DNA of 64,000 nucleotides. Source: Cellulomonas fimi. GTDB taxonomy: Bacteria > Actinomycetota > Actinomycetes > Actinomycetales > Cellulomonadaceae. The stretch covers positions 62,001 through 126,000 of the forward strand of contig NZ_JABCJJ010000001.1 in assembly GCF_012952065.1 (NCBI RefSeq), given 5' to 3'. Of the stretch, positions 1 to 6,105 are shown in pieces. Positions within the stretch are counted from its first letter, which is position 1. Each line of letters starts with the position of its first letter. Below the pieces are notes generated by a model, which worked only from the letters and a program-made list of their open reading frames with translations, did no database searches and had not been told where the DNA came from. The position numbers and the translations under genes were made by a program.

Positions 1-2
1 TC

Positions 3-266
3 GCCCCGCACGACCACTCGCTGCACTGGACGGCGTTCCTCGAACGGCTCGGGATCCGGCCGGCGCGGCTGCACGACGCCCGGCACACGGCCGCGACGCT
101 GCTCCTGGTCCAGGGCGTCGACCAGCGCGTCGTCATGAGCATGTTCGGCTGGACGTCGCCGGCGATGACGACCCGCTACCAACACGTCGTGCCGGAGCTC
201 GTGGAGGAGGCCAACCGTCGAATGGGGGTGCTCCTCTGGGGAGCGAGCGACCACGGGACCGGTTAA
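3..266 (+). CDS. Tyrosine recombinase/phage integrase, C-terminal part (5' end outside window)
   Basis: The reading frame is open from the window edge to TAA at 264-266 and gives the last 87 residues of a tyrosine recombinase. The box LHDARHTAATLLL matches the conserved HxxR segment (usually HDLRHTAAT). It is followed by GWTSP and by TTRYQHV, whose Tyr is the expected nucleophile of the family. These proteins cut and rejoin DNA at att sites during integration and excision. Only the catalytic C-terminus can be seen, so the subfamily cannot be assigned. The merR gene converges on it after a gap of about 96 bases that holds nothing recognisable. It is probably the island's own recombinase, or one from an element stacked beside it. 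Confidence 0.85.
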   Translation, partial: APHDHSLHWTAFLERLGIRPARLHDARHTAATLLLVQGVDQRVVMSMFGWTSPAMTTRYQHVVPELVEEANRRMGVLLWGASDHGTG

Positions 267-362
267 AGGAATTTGGCAGCCGTACCAGGTGCTCGCCACC
301 CGGATCTGCAGAGGATGCCCGTCGCAGTGCCAATGACGCCCCACGTCGGGGACCGGTGAGTT

Positions 363-773
363 TCAGGTGTCCTGCGACGGTCTCGTGAGTACGTGGCAGA
401 TGTCGTCGTCTGCGCAGTCGGCGGGGTCGAGCAGGTGGCTGTCCTCGAGGAGTGCTTCCAGCTCGCCTTGCATCGCCGCAAGGTGCCGGATCCGCGCCCG
501 TACGTCGGTGAGCTTGGCGTCGATGAGCGCGACGACGTGCGCGCAGGGCACGGTCCCGTCATCACGGAGGTCGATGATGCTGCGGATCTCGGACAAGGTG
601 AGACCGGCGGCCTGCGCCACGGTGATGAAGCGCAACCGGGTGAGCATGGACTCGTCGTAGACGCGGTAGCCGTTGGCGCCCCGATCGGCCACGGGCAGCA
701 GGCCCTTGCGCTCATAGAACCGGATGGCCTGGCTGGTCATCCCGGCAACGTCGGCAAGCTCACCGATCAGCAT
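363..773 (-). CDS. MerR-family metal-responsive regulator
   Basis: This 136-residue protein has the MerR layout. An N-terminal winged helix-turn-helix (MLIGELADVAGMTSQAIRFY, then RKGLL) is followed by a long dimerisation helix and a metal loop. Candidate ligands are Cys77 at the start of the dimerisation helix, and Cys120 and Cys126 near the C-terminus (DPADCADDDICHVL). In MerR and ZntR equivalent cysteines bind Hg(II) or Zn(II). The 43/6 spacing here matches neither exactly, so the metal is uncertain. It is transcribed divergently from a thiol/disulfide operon, with a typical MerR operator between them, and very probably activates that operon by twisting its over-long promoter spacer. The ATG at 771-773 starts directly on the HTH as in the family. 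Confidence 0.9.
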   Translation of the reverse strand: MLIGELADVAGMTSQAIRFYERKGLLPVADRGANGYRVYDESMLTRLRFITVAQAAGLTLSEIRSIIDLRDDGTVPCAHVVALIDAKLTDVRARIRHLAAMQGELEALLEDSHLLDPADCADDDICHVLTRPSQDT

Positions 774-791
774 CTCGTCCGTCCTTCACCC

Positions 792-823
792 TTGACCTTC
801 TACCACGGTACAAGGTCTAGCGT
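792..823 (+). promoter_or_regulatory. MerR-type operator/promoter
   Basis: The gap between merR and the oxidoreductase operon carries TTGACC (792-797) as -35 and TAGCGT (about 818-823) as -10. The spacer is about 20 nt, longer than the normal 17. The dyad GACCTT (794-799) / AAGGTC (812-817) fills the spacer. A dyad inside a long spacer is the hallmark of MerR-activated promoters. The downstream ATG is only 8 nt after the -10 box, so the transcript is probably leaderless or nearly so. Confidence 0.8.
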
Positions 824-830
824 CGCAGGC

Positions 831-1145
831 ATGGAGATCTCGCTGCTGTACTTCGATGGCTGCCCGAACTGGAAGGTCGCCGACCAGCGGCTCGCCTCGA
901 TCGCCTCCGAGCGCCCCGACGTCGTGGTGACGCGTCACCGCGTGGAGACCATGGAGGAGTCCGAGCGGCTGGGGTTCCACGGCTCGCCGAGCATCGTGGT
1001 GGACGGCGTCGACGTCTTCGCCGAGCCGGGCGCCGGCGTGGGGTTGTCGTGCCGGGTCTATCGCACGCCCGACGGCTTGGCCGGGGCGCCCACGATGGAC
1101 CAGCTCAGGACGGCCCTTGGCGTGAAAGACGAGGCGGCGAGATGA
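831..1145 (+). CDS. Small thioredoxin-fold protein with a CPNW motif
   Basis: This 104-residue protein begins MEISLLYFDGCPNW. A thioredoxin-like beta-alpha start carries a single Cys (Cys11) where thioredoxins have CxxC. A later GSPSIVVDG segment fits the cis-Pro loop region of the fold, and there is one more Cys near residue 82. The family is common in actinobacteria beside MerR regulators and disulfide reductases. Its exact function is not established, and a thiol relay or metal/metalloid delivery role is my inference. It is first in the MerR-controlled operon, and its TGA overlaps the ATG of the reductase (ATGA at 1142-1145), so the two are translationally coupled. Confidence 0.7.
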   Translation: MEISLLYFDGCPNWKVADQRLASIASERPDVVVTRHRVETMEESERLGFHGSPSIVVDGVDVFAEPGAGVGLSCRVYRTPDGLAGAPTMDQLRTALGVKDEAAR

Positions 1146-2494
1146 TGAACGCCTACGACCTGATCGTGATCGGCGCGGGGATGGCCGGCGTCTCGGCGGC
1201 GAACAAGTGCGCCGCTGCGGGTTGGAGCGTCGCCATCGTCGACGCGCTGCCCTACGGCGGCACCTGCGCCCTGCGCGGGTGCGACCCGAAGAAGATCCTG
1301 CGTCGCGGTGCCGAGATCATCGACAGCGCCCGGCTCATGCGGGGCAAAGGCATCGACGACGCCGGCCTGTCGATCGACTGGCCCGACCTGATCAAGCACA
1401 AGCACGCCTTCACCGACCCGGTCCCGGCCAATATGGAGCAGGGCCTGTCGAGCAACGGCGTCGACACCCTGCACGGCTCTGCGCGGTTCACCGGTGCGAA
1501 CACCCTCGCGATCGACGGCACCACGTACGAGGCAGCACACTTCCTTATCGCCACCGGCGCACGCCCCCGTCCACTGGACGTCCCCGGTCACGAGCACCTG
1601 GTCGACAGCACCGAGTTCATGGACCTTCCCGAGCTGCCGAAGCGGATCCTATTCGTCGGTGGCGGCTTCGTCTCCTTCGAGTTCGCCCACATCGCGGCCC
1701 GCGCGGGCAGCACGCCGGTCATCCTCGACCGCGGTCCCCGGCCGCTCAAGGCGTTTGACCCCGATCTCGTCGAGCTCCTCATCAGCCGCGGCGCCGACGC
1801 CGGGATCGAGCTGTGGCGCTCCACCACGGTCACCGCGATTCAGAAGTCCGGGACCTCCTACCTGGTCCGCGTGGAACGCTCCGGCCAACCCGAGACGGTG
1901 GAGTTCGACCTCGTGGTGCACGGCGCGGGCCGGGTACCGGACCTATCCGGCCTGCACCTCGACGCCGCCGGCGTGGAGTGGGATGAGAGTGGCGTGCGGG
2001 TGGCTGATCACCTGCAGAGCACGAGCAACCCGTCGGTCTACGCGGCCGGCGACGCTGCCAACAGCCCAGGGATGCCGCTGACCCCGGTCGCGGTCTTCGA
2101 GGGCAAGGTCGCCGCGTCGAACATGCTCAAAGGCACCACGACCGTCCCGGACTACGCGGGCGTCCCGACGGCGGTCTTCACGATCCCCGAACTGACCCGG
2201 GTCGGGATGCTCGAACAAGAGGCCCGGGACCAGGGCATCGACGTCGACGTCCGTTACCGCGACACCAGCGGCTGGTACTCCAACTACCGGATCGGCGAGA
2301 CCACTGCGGCCACCAAGGTCCTCGTGGACCGATCCAGCGACCGGATCGTCGGCGGACACCTCCTCGGCCCGGGGTACGGCGAACTCATCAACGTCCTTGG
2401 CCTGGCCATGAAGCTCGGACTGACCACCCGCCAGCTGAAGTCGATGACCGCTGCTTACCCGACCGTCGGATCAGACCTCGGCTCGATCCTCTGA
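1142..2494 (+). CDS. FAD-dependent pyridine nucleotide-disulfide oxidoreductase (MerA/Gor-like)
   Basis: The protein has 450 residues starting at ATG 1142. The frame stays open upstream to 1049, but that part overlaps the previous gene. GAGMAG (11-16) is the FAD Rossmann motif. The redox-active pair is Cys42/Cys47 in GGTCALRGCDPKK. A second GGGF nucleotide motif lies near residue 175, and a dimerisation domain closes the chain. True mercuric reductases carry a C-terminal vicinal Cys pair, often an N-terminal HMA domain, and a VNVGCVPSK-type active site. None of these is present. The terminal HPT-E segment of glutathione reductases, which supplies the catalytic His, reads AYPTVGSD here. It is therefore a MerA/glutathione reductase relative of unknown substrate, probably linked to metal or thiol stress through the MerR operator. 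Confidence 0.85.
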   Translation: MMNAYDLIVIGAGMAGVSAANKCAAAGWSVAIVDALPYGGTCALRGCDPKKILRRGAEIIDSARLMRGKGIDDAGLSIDWPDLIKHKHAFTDPVPANMEQGLSSNGVDTLHGSARFTGANTLAIDGTTYEAAHFLIATGARPRPLDVPGHEHLVDSTEFMDLPELPKRILFVGGGFVSFEFAHIAARAGSTPVILDRGPRPLKAFDPDLVELLISRGADAGIELWRSTTVTAIQKSGTSYLVRVERSGQPETVEFDLVVHGAGRVPDLSGLHLDAAGVEWDESGVRVADHLQSTSNPSVYAAGDAANSPGMPLTPVAVFEGKVAASNMLKGTTTVPDYAGVPTAVFTIPELTRVGMLEQEARDQGIDVDVRYRDTSGWYSNYRIGETTAATKVLVDRSSDRIVGGHLLGPGYGELINVLGLAMKLGLTTRQLKSMTAAYPTVGSDLGSIL

Positions 2495-2682
2495 CGTGCC
2501 GTGGCGAGCCGGCTGGCGCACCTCGCCCGCACGTAGCGTCCAGGGGCAGATCCGCTCATGCCGCTGCAGCCACCACAGGCGCGACGACGGCATGCGCGCT
2601 CCAGCATCAGCTGGACACTCGCGCACAAACTGCTACCAAAACTGCTACCGCCGCCCCGCCGGCCGCCCGCACCCGCACACGA
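2495..2682 (+). other. Non-coding island edge with integrase-tail-like motif
   Basis: No complete gene is seen here. At 2629-2649 one frame reads T-A-T-K-T-A-T. As I recall, similar Ala-Thr-Lys-Thr-Ala-Thr tails occur at the ends of actinobacterial integrases placed next to tRNA genes. The frame runs toward the tRNA-Ser 3' end as such a tail would. The sequence further upstream in this frame does not look like an integrase, so at most a short relic remains. Confidence 0.3.
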
Positions 2683-2726
2683 CGAAGGGCCCGCAACCCG
2701 CATCTCTGCAGGTCACGGGCCCTTCG
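2683..2726 (-). terminator. Hairpin terminator downstream of tRNA-Ser
   Basis: A 10-bp perfect inverted repeat, CGAAGGGCCC (2683-2692) and GGGCCCTTCG (2717-2726), lies just beyond the tRNA 3' end. There is no U tract, as is usual in high-GC actinobacteria. Confidence 0.7.
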
Positions 2727-2731
2727 GCCGG

Positions 2732-2816
2732 CGGAGGATGGGGGATTCGAACCCCCGAGGGCTTGCACCCAACACGCTTTCCAAGCGTGCGCCATAGGCC
2801 ACTAGGCGAATCCTCC
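2732..2816 (-). tRNA. tRNA-Ser, anticodon GGA
   Basis: Read on the - strand, the acceptor arms GGAGGAT and ATCCTCC pair perfectly. The T arm has GGTTCGAAT, there is a class II variable arm, and the anticodon loop TTGGAAA sits on a CACGC/GCGTG stem, giving anticodon GGA (codons UCC/UCU). The discriminator is G, as expected for serine. The CCA end is not encoded. The gene is the probable attachment site of the island to its left. Confidence 0.95.
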
Positions 2817-2906
2817 AGGCGCTTCCGGGGGCTCGGCTCGCGCAGCCACGCACCCGTCAACAGCGCCGTACTCTACCCGAGGTTCACTCCCCGCCGGACG
2901 GGCCCG

Positions 2907-2936
2907 TTGCCCGTCGAGCACCCGTGCCCCTAGCCT
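2907..2936 (+). promoter_or_regulatory. Probable promoter of the caspase-like peptidase operon
   Basis: TTGCCC (2907-2912) and TAGCCT (2931-2936) are separated by 18 nt. Transcription would start near 2943, at a strong ribosome site (GGGAGG, 2944-2949) before GTG 2956. Confidence 0.55.
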
Positions 2937-2955
2937 CGCAAGAGGGAGGTGCCTC

Positions 2956-4515
2956 GTGGTCGAGACCTCGGCGGACAGCGACGAGCTCGCGCTCCAGGAC
3001 GACGCCCTCGTTCTCAACGGCATCGACGTCACGACCGGCACCTACCTTGTCCCTCGCCTCGACCTCGCCGACGTCGCGGCAGCCCTCCGCGGCGACCCGA
3101 GCCCGGCACCGGGCGCGCGTGAGCTGCGCCGCCGGCGGCACGACGACGAGGACCATCTCGGCGTGGCCTACGGCTTCGACCCGCAGGACCTGGCCTCGGT
3201 CGGCTGGGGCGTCGTCGTCCCCGAGGGTCTCGATCCCGCGATCCTCGAGGCGCTCGGTCCGCTGCTCGACCACCGCCAGGCCGAGGCGGGCGAGCGGTTC
3301 AAGCGTCTCGACGCGCGTCCTGGCGAGAGCAAGGACGTCCTCCTGGCGCGGTACGGGATGGGTCCTGGGGTGGCCGATCCCCGCAAGGTCCCCTACTACC
3401 TGCTCCTTCTCGGCACCCCGGAGCAGCTCTCGTTCGAGCTCCAGTACCAGCTCGGCGTCACCTACGCCGTCGGGCGCCTCGACCTGCCGAGCCCCGCCGC
3501 GTACGCCGCCTACGCCGCCGACGTCGTCGCCTCGGAGCAGCCGGCCAGAACGGAGCAGCCGGCCCCAGCCGCGCGCTCGGCCGACGACGACGACGCCGCC
3601 CCCGCCCCCGACGCCGCCCCCGCCCCCGACGCCGCCCCCGCCCCCGCCGCCGCCCCCGGCGCTCGGAGGTCCCTGCACCTCTTCGCCACACGGCACCCGG
3701 TGGACACACCGACGGCGCTCAGCGCGTCCCGCCTCGTGGCACCCCTGGCCGCCGAGCTGGCGGGGGCGACGGCGTCGTGGGAGGTGACCTCCGACGTCGG
3801 GCCGGGTGCCACCCGCGCCCGCCTCGGTGACCTCGTGACCACCCCCGCGGGACCCGACATCCTCTTCACCGCCGGCCACGGGATCGCCGGCTCCACGACG
3901 AGGCCACGTGCGGTCACCGGGGCGCTGCTCTGCCAGGACTGGCCCGGCCCGCTGGCCCGTCGCGGGCCGGTCGACGAGGCCCACTACCTCGCCGCCGACC
4001 ACCTGGCGACAGGCACCCCGATCCGCCCGCGCGTCGTCTTCTCCTTCGCGTGCTTCGGCGCCGGCACGCCGCGGCTCTCCGACTACCCGGGGGCGGGCCC
4101 GGGCGCCCGGCTCGAGCTCTCGGACGCGAGCTTCACCGCCCACCTGCCGCAGCGCCTGCTCGGCGAGCCGGCCGGCGCGCTCGCGTTCGTCGGGCACGTG
4201 GACCGGGTCTGGCAGTGCTCGTTCCTCTGGAAGGGCGCGACCGGCCAGATCGCCCCGTTCACGAGCGCGCTGCTGGCGCTCATGGACGGTGCCCGCCTCG
4301 GGTTCGCCCTCGAGAGCCTGACCTCGCGGTACGCCGAGGTGGCGACCGAGCTGACCCAGCGGCTCGACAGCAGCCGGAAGTACGGCCTCGCGATCAGCGA
4401 CGCCGACCTCGTCGGGCTGTGGACCGCCACCCACGACGCGCGCGGCTACGTCGTGCTCGGCGATCCGGCCGTGCGGGTCGCTCCCCGGGGCGCCGCGCAG
4501 CTCGCCCCCAGGTGA
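2956..4515 (+). CDS. Caspase/gingipain-like (clan CD) cysteine peptidase
   Basis: The protein has 519 residues starting at GTG 2956 behind AGGGAGGT. The N-terminal ~200 residues are unassigned. An Ala-Pro-Asp low-complexity linker (about 215-235) separates them from a C-terminal peptidase domain. FTAGHGI places His308 and FACFGAG places Cys366 after hydrophobic strands, the His/Cys dyad arrangement of clan CD peptidases (caspase, CHAT, gingipain C25). A late YVVLGDPAVRV resembles the end of C25 domains. No signal peptide or membrane segment is visible, so it probably acts in the cytosol. An alpha/beta hydrolase follows after 33 nt, in the same transcription unit. It faces a CHAT-SIR2/STAND pair. 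I infer a role in regulated proteolysis in a conflict or cell-death module; substrates are unknown. Confidence 0.7.
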   Translation: MVETSADSDELALQDDALVLNGIDVTTGTYLVPRLDLADVAAALRGDPSPAPGARELRRRRHDDEDHLGVAYGFDPQDLASVGWGVVVPEGLDPAILEALGPLLDHRQAEAGERFKRLDARPGESKDVLLARYGMGPGVADPRKVPYYLLLLGTPEQLSFELQYQLGVTYAVGRLDLPSPAAYAAYAADVVASEQPARTEQPAPAARSADDDDAAPAPDAAPAPDAAPAPAAAPGARRSLHLFATRHPVDTPTALSASRLVAPLAAELAGATASWEVTSDVGPGATRARLGDLVTTPAGPDILFTAGHGIAGSTTRPRAVTGALLCQDWPGPLARRGPVDEAHYLAADHLATGTPIRPRVVFSFACFGAGTPRLSDYPGAGPGARLELSDASFTAHLPQRLLGEPAGALAFVGHVDRVWQCSFLWKGATGQIAPFTSALLALMDGARLGFALESLTSRYAEVATELTQRLDSSRKYGLAISDADLVGLWTATHDARGYVVLGDPAVRVAPRGAAQLAPR

Positions 4516-4548
4516 GGCGCGGCTGACGCGCACGTGAGGAGAGGGTCG

Positions 4549-5943
4549 ATGGGACGAGAAACCACCCCCGGCGGAACCGAGTACCACCTCGTCGCGTTCG
4601 ACGCGGCCGGCGTCGAGCGGCCCGAGCTCGGGGTCGCGTACAGCGAGAAGGCGCTCCAGGACGCGGCCGCGAGCGCGCCGACCGACGTGTTCCTCATGAG
4701 CCACGGCTGGAACGGCGACGTCCCCGCGGCCCGCGCCCAGTACGACCGCTGGATCGACGCCATGGCGGCGTGCACGCAGGACCTCGAGGCGGCCCGCGCC
4801 CGCCCCGGCGGCTTCCGGGGGCTGATCGTGGCGGTGCACTGGCCCAGCAAGGCCTGGGGCGACGAGGACCTGGGCGACGCGTCGTTCGGGCTCCCCGGCC
4901 CCGACCTCCCCGGCCCCGACCTCCCCGGAGCCGACCCCGCCGCAGCGCTCGCCGCGCCGAGCGACGCCCTGCTCGAGTCGGCGCTCGAGGCCTTCGGCAG
5001 CTCACCCGAGGCGCACGAGGCGCTGCTGACGATCGTCCGCGCCGCCATGGACGACGCCGCCCCGGTCACCCTGCCGGACGAGGTGCGCGAGGCGTACCGG
5101 CGGCTGGACGCCGCGTCCGGGGTGGGCGCCGAGGGGGAGGGCGCGTCGCCGGCCGAGGACCGCGCTCCGTTCGACGCCGAGACCGCGTACCAGGCCTGCC
5201 TGCTCGACGAGCTCGTCTCGTTCGGGGGCATGTCGCTCGGCGGCGTGCTCGCGCCGCTGCGGATCCTCACGTTCTGGCAGATGAAGCGACGCGCGGCCGA
5301 CGTCGGGTCCACGGGCATCGCGCGGCTGCTGACCGACCTGCAGGGAGCTGCTCCCACGGCACGGTTCCACCTCATGGGCCACAGCTTCGGCTGCATCGTG
5401 GTGTCCGCGAGCCTCGCGGGTGCTGCCGGCGCCGCGGCCGGGGCCGGGTCGGAGCGGACGCCGGTCCACTCCCTCACGCTGGTCCAGGGCGCGATGTCGC
5501 ACTGGTCGTTCTGCCGGAGCATCCCGTCGGCGCCCGCGCGCGCCGGGTGGTTCCACCGCGTCGTCGCCGACGGCCTGGTGGCCGGGCCGACCGTCGTCAC
5601 CACCTCGGTGCACGACCGTGCCGTGCGCGTCTTCTACCCGCTCGGCGCCGGGGCCCGCGGCCAGGTCGACTACGGCCGGGTCGACTACGGCCAGGTCGAC
5701 CACGGCCCGGGCGACCTGCCCACCTACGGCGCGATCGGCACCTTCGGGATCCGCGGCCCGGGCATCGCCATCGTCGACGACGACCTCCACGCCGCCGACC
5801 AGCCCTACGCCTTGCGGCCAGGGATCGTCCACAACCTGCGGGCCGACGACGTGATCTCGGAGTACCAGGGCGCGATGGGCGCGCACAGCGACATCGCGAA
5901 GGAACCGGTCGCGCACGCGATGTGGCAGGCCGCGCTCACCTGA
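4549..5943 (+). CDS. Alpha/beta hydrolase fold protein
   Basis: The protein has 464 residues. ATG 4549 is preceded by GAGGAGAGGG. LMSHGWNGD early in the protein fits the oxyanion-hole loop, MGHSFGC places the nucleophile at Ser279, and a late GAHSDI could supply the catalytic His. This gives an intact serine-hydrolase triad in outline. A short Gly-Pro-Asp repeat (PGPDLPGPDLPGAD) and a VDYGRVDYGQVDHG repeat lie in presumed surface loops. The fold covers lipases, esterases and peptidases, and the sequence does not say which. It is co-transcribed with the caspase-like peptidase, so it may be a second effector or a target released by proteolysis; this is inference. Confidence 0.7.
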   Translation: MGRETTPGGTEYHLVAFDAAGVERPELGVAYSEKALQDAAASAPTDVFLMSHGWNGDVPAARAQYDRWIDAMAACTQDLEAARARPGGFRGLIVAVHWPSKAWGDEDLGDASFGLPGPDLPGPDLPGADPAAALAAPSDALLESALEAFGSSPEAHEALLTIVRAAMDDAAPVTLPDEVREAYRRLDAASGVGAEGEGASPAEDRAPFDAETAYQACLLDELVSFGGMSLGGVLAPLRILTFWQMKRRAADVGSTGIARLLTDLQGAAPTARFHLMGHSFGCIVVSASLAGAAGAAAGAGSERTPVHSLTLVQGAMSHWSFCRSIPSAPARAGWFHRVVADGLVAGPTVVTTSVHDRAVRVFYPLGAGARGQVDYGRVDYGQVDHGPGDLPTYGAIGTFGIRGPGIAIVDDDLHAADQPYALRPGIVHNLRADDVISEYQGAMGAHSDIAKEPVAHAMWQAALT

Positions 5944-5980
5944 GCGGGACCGCAGACCCCTTGCTCAGCCGTCCGGCCGG

Positions 5981-6105
5981 CTGCTCAGCAACCCAGCTGG
6001 TAGACCTGCTCAGCAACCCAGCTGGTAGACCTGCTCAGCAACCCAGCTGGTAGACCTGCTCAGCAACCCAGCTGGTAGACCTGCTCAGCAACCCAGCTGG
6101 TAGAC
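5981..6105. repeat. Five perfect 25-bp tandem repeats
   Basis: The unit CTGCTCAGCAACCCAGCTGG-TAGAC (25 bp) is repeated five times without a mismatch. It contains the palindrome CCAGCTGG. The copy nearest the - strand NTPase gene encodes that protein's last residues (VYQLGC) and its stop, so the other four copies are duplicated gene end pushed into the convergent intergenic space. There are no spacers, so it is not a CRISPR array. Confidence 0.95.

Larger units (their letters stand above)
1..2731. mobile_element. Right part of a tRNA-Ser-associated genomic island
   Basis: This stretch holds an integrase C-terminus, a metal-type MerR regulon and a short integrase-like tail directly against the 3' end of a tRNA-Ser gene. 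Tyrosine recombinases commonly integrate into tRNA 3' ends, so I infer an integrated element whose left end lies outside the window. No second copy of the tRNA-Ser 3' end is visible here, so the boundary is not proven. Confidence 0.5.

Noticed and set aside
1142-2494. A true mercuric reductase and mer operon
   Set aside because: There is no C-terminal Cys-Cys pair, no HMA domain, and no merT, merP or merB, so the gene is described only as a MerA/Gor-like reductase.
5981-6105. CRISPR array
   Set aside because: The 25-bp units are directly adjacent with no spacers, and there are no cas genes.
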